Assembly (NCBI GenBank): GCA_024196135.1
Contig: JAMQCK010000038.1
Location: 62,570 to 126,569 of the forward strand
Source: Pleurotus ostreatus/Saccharomyces cerevisiae fusant
Taxonomy: Eukaryota; Opisthokonta
Length of the DNA stretch: 64,000 nucleotides
Reading direction: 5' to 3'
This document shows positions 43,452-56,001 of the stretch, piece by piece. Both the position numbers and the translations under genes were made by a program. The notes under the pieces were generated by a model that had not been told where the DNA came from, made no database searches, and worked only from the letters and a program-made list of their open reading frames with translations. Within the stretch, counting starts at the first letter, position 1. Each line of letters starts with the position of its first letter.

Positions 43452-45344
43452 TCATCCGTGGACCCCACCACTGCTGATCCTACGCCCCGGAGACCGAGAC
43501 CTTCCAATGCTCAGATACTGACCATCGTCGCGAATTAGGTCTTGCGCTTGCATCGTTTGCAACCTCTCCGACGTTGCGCTCTTCCTGAGCGCCGGTCGCC
43601 CCGCCATCGGAGGTCCCAACGACATCCCTGTCATCATCGCAGGCAGACCCGCCATAGGCATGGCAGGCATCATGCTCACTGGCCTCGCCCGCATCTTGGG
43701 AAGGATGATTGGGATTTCTGTTCGAGCGCCATCGAGGAGCATCTGAGTGCCAAACAGCAGCATGAAGGCGTCGTTGCCGGCATTACGTGGAGGGCAAGCG
43801 CTTAGGAAGGCTACCATCTGCGCTTGCTTCGGTGGCGGAAGCACGACGGTGCCTTCGGCTACTGTAAGAGGCGGCATGGCAAATGTGCGGAGGAGGTTTT
43901 CTGGCGCGAGCGTCGAGCCTGGCTGTCGGGGCATATTCGTCATGGGGTCAATCATCGTTCCGCGTACCCCGGCAGCATACAAGGTACGCTCGTAAGCGGC
44001 GGCATCCAGGATGAAGACGTTGTGCGGAAGCTCTGCGGTGCGGTTTGAGTATACAGCGATACACTGAAGGCGAACAACTCACTAATCCCTATGTCTTCCA
44101 TCCTAGCTATGTCCCCGTATCCGTGGACTACAACGACCAACACGTTGCCCAGAGTTTCGGAATCCGGACTGGCTAAACTGCTGTGAGAGGAAAACAAGAT
44201 GCGCGTCAGTAGGAGCGATGACTGGCGGTGTCACGGTATATCTGACCTGATTATCGACGTGATGAGCTCTGGCAGCTTCGACTTGGACACTATTTGACTG
44301 TCGCCGAACTATGCATCATGAGCCCTTGAGCAGCAGATTTGTTGGCGAAGACACGCACAGCGTACTGACAAACGGTCAGTTGATCGTAACTATGCATAGC
44401 GAGTGACACACCTCCCACGGATGATTCAAGAAGTGCTTGTTCATGACCTTGTCGACGTATTCACCGACGATGTAATGGCCCTTCCTAGTCGACCATCAGT
44501 TATCTTCGGCAGTCAATAACTGATTTATCCCTACCTATAATTCTTCTCTGGTACCGGAGGCCAGCGACCTTGACTGAACCGCTTTAGTCAAGATTCTCTC
44601 GAGAAAATAGCCAAACCTACCTATCCAAATGCCCACACCGCACCGCAGCGTACCCCCACTCCAGGCAGCTCCGTTCATTGCGCTCGCTCCATTCAAAGTC
44701 CATAGCAAGGAACGTCTTCTCCTTCTGGTCCCATAACTTCTTCACCGCATGCGGCTCGCCCGCCCGTATACGCGCCTTCAACGCGCTCAGCTCCGCCGCC
44801 GGGAGCGTCGCATGCAGCTTCTTGTACGTCGCATAGTCGCTCACATTCCGCAGGTGCCTCGTCGACGTCTCGAACGGCGTAACCTGGAGGATGTTGGGCG
44901 CCTGAGGTATGGATTCACCGAATCTGGTAAGGGCGGAGATGGATGAGATCGGGCGGATGGCGCTTCATTTCGCGGAGGGAACGCACCGCGTCTTGATCAT
45001 CTTGATGAAGGCGCCTATGGAGGTGAGCCGGGTCACTATATGTGCGCGGCCGGTCCAGGAGTCCGTGACGGTGATGACGGGCCAGGAGAATGCGAGGAAC
45101 TCTTCGAAGGAGGAGAACCAGTGACCCCACGATCGCTCATACCTACGAGGAGGGGATCAGTGTGAGTACGGCATTATTGGTATACGAACGCACCAGGGGA
45201 TGTTATGGACTTGGAAATACCCGATGTATGCGGAATAGACCTGCAGATGGAGGTCAGGATGCGCCCCCAGCAGAGCCCACTACCACTCACCGAGTGCAAG
45301 TCAAACTCCCATCCCTTGGGATCCACTAGCGTGAAATTGGACAT
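43452..45344 (-). CDS. Gfd2/YDR514C-like RNase H-fold protein
   Basis: The start MSNFTLVDPKGWEFDLHS is followed by spliced segments VYSAYIGYFQVHNIPW, YERSWGHWFSSFEEFLAFSW and LNIPQAPNILQVTPFETSTR. The core then shows FLAMDFEWSERNERSCLEWG, where DFE fits the DxE motif of DEDD 3'-5' exonucleases. Next are GHYIVGEYVDKVMNKHFLN, FGDSQIVSKSKLPELI, LVVVVHGYGDIARMEDIGI (H...D) and PHNVFILDAAAYERTLYAAG. This order fits the RNase H-like domain of Gfd2/YDR514C-type proteins. The C-terminal roughly 110 residues are disordered and rich in Met, Pro and Ala, with an Arg/Ser end. Role in nucleic-acid metabolism is inferred only from the fold. Six or more introns make exon edges approximate. Confidence 0.6.
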
Positions 45345-45892
45345 GATAACTTGAGCGATGGATGCAGAGTGAGCAGATGCAAACGAGGGTAGCGTATGTG
45401 AAGTGGAGAGGTGCCGTCCCGATGCAGGTGGGTCGCTCGTGCTACGTCAGGCTCCTGAACCTATAGGTACGGGCGAGCACAGGATAGCAGAACCACCTCA
45501 GCCCCCAGCACTGAGTATCGGGCAGAAGCAAGGTAGGAGGCAGAGAACAAAAGTCCAAGATCAGAGGGCAGACTTCGCCGCCGGTGTTTCGGCACGCTTG
45601 CGACACGGACGGCTGCTTGCCATCTCCCGATCCCTGAGGGACGTTAGCTGCCAGCGAGGCAGCCATTGTATAGCCCGCTAGGCCTTCTTCACTACACCTG
45701 TGAGAGGTCGACATCTCGAATGTAGGAAGCAAGCAGTTAAGCGGCTCGGCTGCGTACGCAGCATGTCCGCTTGGCACGCCGGCACTGAAGATAGCACCCG
45801 TCACGGAAACCATGCAGATTATAGATATTGCAGGCAGTGATACTAGTACTGTAGTCATTAGTGCGTGTACATCCCAGTCATAGTCCCAATCA
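45345..45892. other. Intergenic region, 548 bases
   Basis: Upstream of the Gfd2-like gene and downstream of PAH1. A minus-strand frame at 45442-45858 has an ATG and a hydrophobic start (MTTVLVSLPAISIICMVS) that could mimic a signal peptide, but has no recognisable domain; I do not call it a gene. Confidence 0.4.
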
Positions 45893-48800
45893 TCACAGGA
45901 AGGAAACGTTCTTCATCTCGTCTGCCGCGAGCAGGTCGTCGTCGAGGTCAGCCTCCTCCGGCTCCTCCGTCAGCGGTACGTGATCTCCCTCCTCATCGTA
46001 CTCAGCGCCATAGTCCCCTTCCTCTTCCTGACCCTCCTCGTCGGCTTCGTCTAGCTCGAAGCCATCCAAGGAACCAGGCATACTCGTCCGCCGTTCACGG
46101 CGGTACTTCCGCTCCTCCCCATCGCTCAGGTCCTCTTCGGAGTCGGCGAACGTCAACGAAGACGAAGAGCGCGACATGGGGCTCGCACTCCGCCGCCCAG
46201 CATCCGCCGTCGAGCTCGAGCTCGAGCTGAAGCCAAGCGTTGAGCTCAATCGTTCGAAGGACGACATCTGCCGCAGCTCTTTCGACCGCGAGCCATCCCG
46301 CTCGGCCTCCGGGAGCGGTGTCGACGGCTTCGGCGGAGAGCGCGAGCTGACGAGGCTGAAGTTGCGTATGCGCGAGAATGTTGATGTGTCTGACCGCGCG
46401 CTGAGGGCCGGAGAAGGGGGCGATAGGTCTGGTAGGGGGAAGTCCTCAATAGGCGGCTTCCAGTAGTTGAAGTCGGTGTACTCCGGCGCCCACTTGCGAT
46501 GGATTGGCGGAAACATCTGGTCAACCAGGTCCGTCATATGTATATAGCTGGGCGCACGGTCAGAAGGACGCTCATGAACGAATTCGTAAGGGACATACGA
46601 GGACTTGTAGCCAGCGAGCTCGAGCAGTTCCAGCTTCACCTCACCAGAGGAGTCGATCGTGAATATCCTCGAGCTCGGGATGTTGACACTACGGTAGGAC
46701 AAGGCATCCGTTATCCGGTTGCCAAAGCCGGCGTAAAATGGCTTCCGTCCCTCGCCGAACAGGCGCTGAATGTCGCGCAAACAGGCCATCTTGAAAACCT
46801 CAGGTTTGCGCATGATGACTTCTCTGAGAAAGATGGATCAGTACAAAGACGATTCATTACAAACGGTGCGGTGCTCACCTATGCAAAGATGCCAGCAAGC
46901 GGTCGGGGCTCATGATAACTGGGCCCTCCGGAAGCTCGTAGTTGTTCTGGCGAATGCCCTTCAGGTAGTCGCGTGTCGCATCCGCTTGCCCAATGGCTCG
47001 CGACGTCAAGTACATGATCTTGTACCCGTTCCGCGCAATGTCGGTGTATAGCTTCGCAACGCCCATGTGCGTCCAGTCGCGGCCAATCATGGCGAAGACG
47101 TGCCCTAGGCCATCCGACTTGGTGATGGTACCGTCGATGTCGGACACGACGATGAGGTCGGTGCAATCCCACACGAAGATGCGAGCTGTGCAGGCGATTG
47201 CACCGCTTGTGGACAGGGAGAAGGTGATGGAGTTGGCACCGGAGTGTAAGTTAAGGGCTTTCTAAAGAACGGTCAGCATCATCCATTCGCAAAAAAGCCA
47301 GTCCTCCTCACCAACTGATCTGACCCCAATCGCAACGTCTTCGCAAACCGCTTTGGTGGATGCTCGTCCGCAGGCGAGCTCGGTGGAGAAGGTGTCACGT
47401 TCGCCGGGCTCGATGGTAGCGCCGGCGCCGTATCCGTCACCTGAATATCCTTCGCCAACTTCTGCTGCTCGTGTATCATCGGGTCGTCCACCGGCGCGGA
47501 CGCCGTCTCCCTCAGAGCGGGGCGGTCGACGGCCATGTCGCCCTGCTTCGGTGGCGCGGAGGGCTTGCTCTGGCTGCGACGCCACCATTGGACCCAAGAT
47601 GTTGAGGTGGGCTTGGGCTTCGCGATGGTAGAGCTGGATTCGGGAGCGGTGTTGGTAAGGGAGGTAGGTTGCTCGTTGTCGGATTTGGCGCCCTCTTCGT
47701 CGTCGGACATGGGTGAGGTGGGACGAGAGGGTCGGCGGTGAGCGACTGCTAGATCACGCCAGCGCACGAGAGCATCCATGAGTGGAGACCCGTCTGCTCG
47801 GGTGATGTACCTGCCTCGGAGTCAGAAGCTGTTCACCAGAGAAATGCAAAAGCAACTTACTGATCACCGGACCAGCGCAGCACCAGCTTTGAGTCTTGTA
47901 CGACACTGGGGTCATTCAGAAAGCGCTCGAAGTCTACCCGATGCTCCTCAAATCTACGTGCAGCGTCCACCTCGTCGAGTCCGTGGAATATGCTCGGGTC
48001 ATCGACCAGACTGAGCTCGAACGTGGCACGCTTTCCGTCTATGAGAACGACGAAGCCGGAAGGATGTCGTTTGCTCGGTCGGAGAATGCCACCTGCACCG
48101 TAGCCATCTCCCTCGTCGTCTACATCATGTGTAGTAATGCTGGGGATAGAGGAATCCGCCTGGCTATTGAGCGGTACGTCCGCATCGGGAGGCACACTGC
48201 GACTACGCATAAGTCTGCGGTCGCTCAAGCTTTGACTGTCGGTAGCATCGAGACCACCCTCTGGGAATAGTCGGCCTTTCCCCTTGAAGTCCGCTCGTGT
48301 CATTGGCTTTCCTAAGTCCTTTCCAGTCTCGACGCGACCACTTCTAGAGAATGACGGCTTGATGGGTGATGCTTGGGGGAATGCGCCCCAATCCCATGAA
48401 TATTCCTGAGGGTGAGGATGTTGCTGAGTGGGTGTGCGAGGGTAATATCCCTCCGAGGATTCGTCTACATCGGGTGGCGGCTCGGAAGTGGCGCGAGGGA
48501 AGGGTACTGGACCGTCATCGTTGCTGGCCTCGCTCTCGGGAACGTCGAACTCATCACGGTCAGCAAAAGCGGACTTCACGTGCGTCATGCCGGGGCGGCC
48601 ATTTTCTGTCGCGGAATTAGCGCGGTAAGACGGACAGAGCAGCTTACATACCCGTTACAGGTGGCGACGGGAAGGGCTGCGATGAAGGTCCAGGTTCACG
48701 CTCATCTCCAGTCACAGTATCATCAGAGCGCTCGCGGCCATGTTCGGCGTGGTACCCCTCAGAGTCAAGAGCCATATCTACAAGTAGCGTAAGCGAGGTG

Positions 48801-49575
48801 AGGGAAGTAGGCGGAGACGTGACGCACGATGGCTATATTGCACGTCCGCCGTCGACGATTCGTGGCGGACAAACTTCTTCAAAGTCTCGTCGACGCGCTT
48901 GTCCTGGTCTTCGTCCATTCTGAACATAGACGATGGCGTAGATGGTGTCAGGAGCCCCGTGGGGTGAGGGAACGGCAAGTGTGTGCCCTTTAGATTCAAG
49001 GAGGGGGGCGGCTTGCGCGCCTCTGCAGTGCCATCCGTGGCATCCAGGTCAAAGGGCTCCGGTTCGGGTGATGTCTGGTTGAGAGGCGGAGCCTGTCCAT
49101 CGTCTACATCCTGGTTCTCCTCCGGATCTTCCTTAGCACCAAACCGTCCTGGCTCCGCTTTCGCTTTCTCGTCCTCCGCGCGCGTTGGCTCGAGGATAGG
49201 ACTCGTAAGAAGGTCATTCGGCACGTCGTCATCTGTCTCGAAGACGAAGAAGGCCTCGCCGGCGTCGCCGATCTTCATATTGTACGGAATGACATGTCCG
49301 TTCACCGCGACCGTTACCTACGCCACAGTTAGTGCATGATCTCGGTACACGACATACTTGCGCACCTTCTTCTCCCCAGGCCGCAGCACCTGCCATTTTC
49401 CAAAGCGTACGTGGAAGGGGGAGCAGACGAGCTCAGTGTCTCCGTTGTCAGTGGGGCGTTGTATGACAATGACATCGATTGCCCCGGTGAGCGTCGAGGG
49501 ATTCAGGGGCGGGAGCTCCTTGTAGTACTGGTACGGGGCGCTGATAGCGCTGACTGCGCCGCGAAGGTAGTTCAT
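45893..49575 (-). CDS. PAH1: Phosphatidate phosphatase, lipin family
   Basis: Pah1/lipin is a Mg2+-dependent phosphatidate phosphatase that makes diacylglycerol and controls ER and lipid-droplet biogenesis. The N-lip domain begins [20 protein letters not shown], an amphipathic helix, followed by [25 protein letters not shown] and [21 protein letters not shown] long Ser/Pro/Asp-rich region likely carries phosphorylation sites. The HAD-like C-lip domain has [13 protein letters not shown] (DxDxT catalytic motif), [34 protein letters not shown] and [27 protein letters not shown] matches the C-terminal Trp motif. The tail is acidic and ends in DEMKNVSFL; in yeast such a tail binds Nem1-Spo7. About nine introns. 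Confidence 0.92.
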
Positions 49576-50307
49576 CGCTGGCTCATGGGCGTTGGGGTCA
49601 GGTTACGATCGCGTCTTGTACTTCCGCGCGGCATGTGATTCTGATCCATGACGCGCCGCCCACGGAGATCAGCTATGACATGGCGCCCTTCATCACTTCA
49701 TGTTCGACTTTACGCAGGGTCTACGCCTCGAACTTGCTTGAACGGCGCCATCATACCCCTCTACAGTGGTACCACACGGCTCTTCGTCTAGAAATCTGCC
49801 AACCCCATTCCCCATACTTCAGGCCAGCTAGCGCGCCCCATAACCCCATCTTGAGCTGAATTAATTGCGGTGAGCTGACACCGGACATTCAACCTCACTC
49901 AATCCAAAGAGCCCGCGTCCCTCCTAAGCATGCTCCATACTGTATTGCTAGAATACTCAGCGAATGGTAATGATACATTCCACAGGAACTACTCAATATC
50001 ATGCTCGCCCTCCCAGAGGGACAACAGGTTCGAAAGCGACAGCTAGATTACGCAGAGGAGGTAAATATGCTCATTAGAGCAAGAGAATACGCGTTAGAAG
50101 GGTGGAGCGATAGCAACGACAATATGTTACAAGGCGCGAAGTCTTCGGTACTTGAGTCGGTGGAGGACACCACAGAACGAGGGGCGTAGAGAACGCTGAA
50201 GTCCGCACCCGAAGTAGTGAACAGTCCTACGACGGCGACGTCCGAAATGAGATGGGTATCCGTGCACTAACGAGAGAGTCTTCATGCATTCGCTATCTGC
50301 AGAAAGG
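49576..50307. promoter_or_regulatory. Promoter of PAH1 and 3' flank of the Mid2-like gene
   Basis: A 732-base spacer. Two plus-strand frames (49635-49859, 50001-50189) show no family resemblance. I see nothing else. Confidence 0.4.
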
Positions 50308-51669
50308 TCAGTGCTGGTTCGTACTTTGAGCGGGTGGGTATCGCACCTTCATGTTGCCAAGAGTTTGGCCGGGGAGATTCTGCGTGTTGGGCGAGCCGAA
50401 GGTATCCGGCAGCTGCATAGCGCCACCGGCGTTGGGTGCTCCAAGGTAGTTGGGACCCGTGTAATTGCCTAGAGCCGGAGGCCGCGCGGGCTCGTACGTG
50501 TCATAAGCCGGCTGCACCGGCTGGGGCGTGCGCGAAGGAGCCGGTGGCGCGAAAGTCGTAGCCCCGTACCCGTAACCTCCACCACCGTAACCTTGAGCCT
50601 GTCCTCCGTATCCCTGCTGTTGACCGTACGCCGGCTGCCCGGAGTAGGCGCCAGGCGGCGGGGCGGGGTTGTTGTAGGCGCCACCGCGGTATGAGCCAGT
50701 GTACGAGCCTACACTGGGAGGACGGGTGCCGCTGCCGCCACTGGGGTTGCGGACGAGCGGGGCGCCCTTCTCTGCCAGTGAACCTGTGTCGCCGTCACGT
50801 CCGGTGGTCATGTAAGAGGGGTCGAACGAGACCGCCTCCTCCATGAGCTTCTTGCGCCTGTTACGGCGCATCGCGAACGTCGCGATCATGATGATGATCA
50901 CGAGTCCAACGAGTCCAGCCAACCCAAATACGAAGCCCGCGAGAGGCTTGTTGTTCAGGAAGGCCTTGCTGCCGGAGACGGGCGCCGCGGAAGCGCTCTC
51001 TGCCGCGCTTGACGCGGAGGCCGTGACGAACATGGTCGAGGTATGTGCAGAGCCATTGCTGGTGTACTCGGTGACTGAGGCGCTCGTGCTGGGTGTCACA
51101 GACACCGAAGAGGAGGACGCGCTCGTCGTCGAGGACGAAGAAGAGGCCGAAGACGACGTCGCAGAAGACGAAGCGGAGGATGATGTTACAGTAGATGATG
51201 CAGGTTTTGATGATACAGACGAAGACGACCTGCGGTTTGTTACAAACAAGCTTAACCGAGCTGGAATACCACTCACGCGCTCGACGAGCTGGAGGTCCGG
51301 CTGTTCGTTGAAGTCGAAGAAGGCGAAGAAGACGTTAGTGACGTGGACGTGGGTGAAGCAGAAGACGTCTCAGACGTTTGCGATGGGTCAAGGACAGTCG
51401 TGAGCCCGTCCAGAACCGTAGTTAATCCGCCCAATCCCAGGGGGTCCGACGACTTGGATGTGGCAGTGGCAGTGCCCGTCGCGGAGGTGGAGGACGAATC
51501 GTCGTCGCCACCGCTGGGGGGTATTCATTGTGAGCGCAGGAAGGACGCGCGCGCCACCAAACTTACAGGCCCAACACTGCGCATATCTGTCAGTCCTGCT
51601 CTTCGAGAGAGTGGCGTGCAACTCACGATCACCGAGGCCCTGCCTCTGCACAATATAGACGCTAGACAT
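50308..51669 (-). CDS. Mid2-like Ser/Thr-rich single-span membrane protein
   Basis: Four exons can be joined: MSSVYIVQRQGLGD, a 10-nt microexon (51567-51576), an exon starting GGDDDSSSTSATG, and the main exon from SSSSVSSKP. The join after the microexon reads DLLGLGGDDD. The N-terminal half is almost wholly Ser/Thr, probably O-mannosylated outside the cell. A single membrane helix (GFVFGLAGLVGLVIIIMIA) is followed by a basic stop-transfer RRNRRKK. The cytosolic tail is Pro/Gly/Tyr/Gln-rich with GYGGQAQGYGGGGYGYG repeats. No classical signal peptide is visible, so the membrane helix may serve as signal anchor. Architecture resembles cell-wall stress sensors of the Mid2/Wsc type, but this is by layout rather than sequence identity. 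Confidence 0.72.
51567..51576 (-). other. 10-nt microexon of the Mid2-like gene
   Basis: Flanked by an acceptor GCAG on one side and donor GTAAGT on the other (minus strand). Including it keeps the frame from the first to the third exon; skipping it would not. Confidence 0.55.
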
Positions 51670-52462
51670 CTACAGAAGAGAACGGGAGGTAAAGACTGTG
51701 TGTGGTCGGGGTTTGAAGGAGTTTAAGGTGGTGATTTCTTCTCTGTCGAAGATGCCGAGATGGTGGCCTTGGGTGGAAGGGCCAGTCTGGCAGCAAGAGG
51801 ATGGACAGAAAAAACGGACAAAAGACGACACCAGGTCGGAAATATTTAACAGGCGAAGCGGGCGAGGCGGTGGGGGCACAAAGAAGGCATCATGGAGCGC
51901 TCCACTTCACCAATCAGCCAACTCATGGCCGGTTACCAACGCGATGAGATGATAGGCTCCGACGCCGTGGACCTCTCCGTCCCGGACGTTCCGGGCTCAG
52001 AACCGTCGCAGAACCGTCCGCGTCGCTGATGTCGTTGCCACTCTCTCGGTGTTGCGCATCTCCGTCCTGCCAGACTTGGAATACGGCGATTGGGCGGGGG
52101 AACGGCGGTATGGCGAGGCTCATCGATATAGGATTGTCGTTTACATACGCGCGATAATGTAGAGCACTCAGACAACGGACGACGGGCGGACAAGGTGGGT
52201 GCGGTGCGGCGGGGCGATGACAAGGGAGAAAATGAATTTCTTGAGACGAGGCTCGGAAGTATTGACCGCAACAATCCACGTGTTAGCACCCACAATCCGG
52301 ACTTGTCGACTGCCCTTCCGGGAAGTCCAATCAATCCGAAGCACACAGCAGAACTCAAAGCACTATTCCGATTCCAGAACGATACAACTGCAAGAATAAC
52401 AACACTAGTGGATACACTTGGTAGATCACCATGCCCGTGAACATTGCACAACAAATACCAGA
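51670..52462. other. Intergenic region, 793 bases
   Basis: Upstream of the Mid2-like gene and downstream of the PKA regulatory subunit. A TAAATATT sequence near 51841-51850 (minus strand) could be a weak TATA element. A 173-codon minus-strand frame at 51933-52454 is Arg/Ser/Pro-rich without recognisable domain and is not called. Confidence 0.4.
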
Positions 52463-54016
52463 TCAGCGCCCGTACGTCTCCCCGGCCTTGCGCTCCATTA
52501 TCTCCCGAAGTGGTCCCAGCAACCGCGTAAAGGCAGGCGCGTCCAGCGCCGCTACCTTCAGCTTGGGCTGATTCGGATCTTCCCTCTCGACAGCGCTAAC
52601 AGTAGCAGCGCGTGGCGCCAAACGAAGCAAAGACAGTTCTATAGCAAGTAATCAGTCTCCGGGGAATTGAGAAGAGCGACCAGACGCACCTCCAAAGTAG
52701 TCGCCCTTCTTCAGGTGACCAACGACTATCTCCTCCCCATCCTCGCCGTCCTGCGGTTTCTTGGTAACGCACGCCTCTCCCTCTTCGACGAAGAAGAACG
52801 TGTCGCCGGTCTCGCCCTGCTTCACGACGGCCTGCCCGTCTTCGTATACCCGGCTCACAAGCGCATCCGCGATCTTGCTTCGCTCTGACGCGTCCAGCGA
52901 CGAGAGCAGAGTGACAGTCGAGAGAAATTGCTCGTACATCGAGCGCCGCTTGTGCGCCAAGCCCACGACGACGTGACGGAAGTCGCGACGCTCGATCTTC
53001 CAGAGGGAGGACGGCTCGACCGAGAGGACCGTAGCTGCACGAGCATGGCCGTACATGAGCGCGAGCTCGCCGAAAGATGTGCCGGCAGGATACTCGGCGA
53101 CCCTCTTGCCAAATTCGCGGTGAGTGTCTGGTTGCAGGAACATCTCTTCCGACTCGTCTTCCCGTATCAAGGGCGTTGGCGTCTTCGGTGCATGCTTCCA
53201 GGATGGAGGAAGCGGCTCTGGTCGTATGAAGCAGTGCAGTAAGCCTGACTCGACGATATAGAAGTAGTCCCCATCGTCGCCCTGCCGAATCACCACCGTG
53301 TCCTTGTCCACCGTCATCTCCTGCATCGCCATGAAGACCGCGCGCTTCTGTTCCTCTGTCAAATCGCGGAAGATGAAGTTGTTCGCGGTCGATGATTGTA
53401 TACGCCGCATCTGATCTGGGGTTTTGGGGAACACGCGCGTCTTCGTCTCTTCGCGGTTCAACGCGTCGACCGAGATCGACTCAGCCGACACGGACGCGCG
53501 TCGAGCGAATATGGATGCGTTGGGGGGCTGGAGGTACTCCGATGGGTTCAAGCCATTCGCACCGGAAGTCTCGAATGGAGCGAAGGGATCGCCAGGGCTA
53601 AGGGGAGAGGTCGGTGGCAGTTCGCGTCCGTCCACTTGGAAGCGTGCGCGGGGACTAGGTGCCCGGTTCGCTAGGAGCGCGTTCCCCGGTACGTTCAGCG
53701 TGCCGAATGGACTGTTGCTTGATGGTGCGATGCTTGCACGGAACGAGGGTCGGGGCGCGGGAGGTGCCTGGGTGAAGGGAGACACGCTCGCCGGCGCGCC
53801 ATCGCGCCCACTGCCCACAGGGATATCTATGTACATCTCGGAAGGGACGTCTCTGGAGAAGGAGTGGGAGCGCTGGGATAGCACGTCTCGCATGCGTATC
53901 CTCTGTTCCTCGAGTCGGGATTGGAACCAGCTGGCGCAGAACTGCAGAGCGTCCTTCGGCTGCGCGCGGTTCACGTCTCGCGTGAGGTCGTCAATGAGTG
54001 TTTCGAAGGTTGACAT
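52463..54016 (-). CDS. BCY1: cAMP-dependent protein kinase regulatory subunit
   Basis: Bcy1 holds PKA inactive until cAMP binds. The start MSTFETLIDDLTRDVNRAQP forms the docking/dimerisation helices (DALQFCASWFQSRLEEQR). A long Ser/Pro-rich linker leads to the inhibitor site ARRASVSAES, where Ser in RRAS makes it a substrate-type (RII-like) inhibitor. cyclic-nucleotide domain A has GDYFYIVESG and the phosphate-binding cassette FGELALMYGHARAATV; domain B has GDTFFFVEEG and GDYFGELSLLRLAPRAATV, whose Glu codon is made by splicing (intron about 52637-52690). The conserved Glu and Arg of both cassettes are present. The protein ends REIMERKAGETYGR. Only one intron is needed. In-frame non-ATG extension beyond 54016 was rejected. 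Confidence 0.93.
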
Positions 54017-54325
54017 AGCTGATTTTGCACGGGTATCCTCAGCAGCACCGACTGGGGTGCTACAGGAGTGCGATATGTGACAGTGAGATGAGGGGAAGAG
54101 ACAAGGGCGATGTTCAGCTTGAAGGGGATATAGCCGAAACGGCACGTGGCCTCATCACCATTGTTCTTTTGTGATTTCGTTGATTGCGCCCATGTGCGCC
54201 TCAAAGGGTCCTCCATGCCACTACATCGGAAGAAAGCAACCTCAAAGCCTCGATGAATAGCGACATGACAACGATAGTACACGAATATAATAGATCCACC
54301 CCCTTTGACAACATATAGTCCATTA
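54017..54325. promoter_or_regulatory. Promoter of BCY1 and 3' flank of the HERP-like gene
   Basis: A 309-base spacer between same-strand genes; nothing specific is seen. Confidence 0.4.
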
Positions 54326-56001
54326 TCAATCTGCAGACTCATCCACCCACTCATCGGCGAGAACTCGCTGGACGTACTCCTGGACCCATGGCGCCCGAGG
54401 ACGAGGAGGCGGCGGGGCGGGGTGGTCCGTCGAGTCATCCCCTTCTCCGTTTGCCGCCCGTTCTTGGGCAGCTTGCCGAGCCCGCTCCTCCGTCCTGATC
54501 TGACCCTCGCGTCTCCTCAGAAGTGCGCGCCGACGCTCCCAAACCGCAGGATGGATAGTGCTGAGAAGTAGCGATGCGAAAGCTATGACTTTCTGGCCCA
54601 CAGTCGGCGGCGGTGCATTGGGTGCATTGAGCGCTGCGTCCTCGGCCGCGAGGCCTTGGGAGCCCAGATACTCCGTTGCTTGGGACTGGATATTGGCAGC
54701 CAAAGCAATGTTGTTCGGTGCAGCACCATTCCCCTCCCCACCGTTGGCCGGCGCGCCCGCTGCAGCTGGGGCCGCGTTTCCGCCGTTCTCCCGCTGTTGA
54801 CCTGGCTCCCTCGGGATCCCCCTCATGACCAAGCCCCACATCTCCCAAATGACGAATCCGAGGATGAAGACGGCGTAGATGGGGGAATCTTCTGGGTCGA
54901 GGAAGTAGAGGAGGAGCATAACGCGGAAGACAAGTACAAGGAGAGGTACGATGAGAGGCCGAATCTGCAGGTTCTGTAGTTCAGGAGGAATTGCAGGTCG
55001 ATTGACGTGGACGACGTTGATCCCATTTGCTCCAGGAACGTTGTCCCCGTCGACCCGTAGAGGTGCCATAGGAGGCAAGTTGAGCTGGCGCATGAGTTGG
55101 TGGACATCGGGCGGCAGTCCAGTCGGAAGTGAAGGAACGGCTACAGGGGTCGGAGGAAGTGCAGGAGGAAGATTGAGCAGAGGGAAGGTGACGGCGAGGA
55201 CCTTCGCCGCATGAATCTGTCGCGACGTTGGCTTTGCCTGCGGATCTCTGAGGCGATAGTAGGGAACACCGCTGCACACTTGTCAGCCGATAAGAACTAG
55301 CAAGCAGAGTGAAAGACGCACTCAATGACTGTCCGGTCGTAGATGACACCTTCACCCTCGCCTTCGACATCTGGTAATGGCTCGTCGAGGATACTGGGCC
55401 ACTTGAGACCATGACGTGACTCCAAGCAGCTCTTGGCCATGGGCCGCAGATCCAGCAGATTTGGGGGAAGCGGCATCACCGGCTGCCCCGTCAAGGCAGA
55501 GAGGGCCTCTCTGTGCTTGATGTACACGTATTCCAGGGCCGCCTTTGAGTACGCACGAGAGTCCGCTTCTGCGTCCCCGGAAGGCCAGGTAGGAATCGTC
55601 CGCCTGGCGTGAGGAATCGACGCATGCGCGAACGCATTTGTCGGTGCTGGAATTGGATTGGTCGCAGATGCCTGAGAAGTCCGAGGAGGTGCCCCAGTCC
55701 AAGCAGAGGGATGTACGGCGAGATGTACGACGCGCATGTGGTCGGGCGACTGTATCGCACTGTCAGCACAGTCCCCATTATCTGAAGAACATCGACGCAC
55801 CTTCCATACACCCTCAACACGCTCGCTGTCGTCCAACGCGCGACCCCGGCATATCAAGCGCTGGCCTTCCACCCTAGGAGTCCCGGGGCAAGTGCGGGCT
55901 ATCTCTCGCTTGAGATCTTGGACGGATGCCGAGGGAGGAACTTGAACTTGGAAGGAGTGAGAGTAGGCGGGGAGCTCGACACGTATAGCTATGGTCGACA
56001 T
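54326..56001 (-). CDS. HERP/Usa1-like ER membrane protein with ubiquitin-like domain
   Basis: The start MSTIAIRVELPAYSHSF begins a ubiquitin-like domain (VPPSASVQDLKREIARTC, GQRLICRGRALDDSERV). A middle region includes HREALSALTGQPVMPLPPNL and, after an intron, GVPYYRLRDPQAKPT. Near the middle of the second half two membrane helices form a hairpin (LIVPLLVLVFRVMLLLYFL and AVFILGFVIWEMWGLVM). The rest is Ala/Gly/Asn-rich and ends with WVQEYVQRVLADEWVDESAD. This layout (N-terminal ubiquitin-like domain, hairpin, long disordered flanks) matches HERPUD/Usa1 scaffolds of ER-associated degradation; a Dsc3-type protein is the alternative. An ATG at 56172 is in frame but would put 57 Arg-rich residues before the domain. 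Confidence 0.65.

Noticed and set aside
45442..45858. A possible small secreted protein on the minus strand (138 codons).
   Set aside because: Hydrophobic start but no recognisable domain, TATA box or splice structure; it is in a gap where random frames of this size are common.
50843..51403. Plus-strand acidic frame with many Glu and Asp.
   Set aside because: It is the antisense of the Ser-rich ectodomain of the Mid2-like protein.
51933..52454. A 173-codon minus-strand frame between BCY1 and the Mid2-like gene.
   Set aside because: Arg/Ser/Pro composition, no domain, and it begins right next to the BCY1 3' end.
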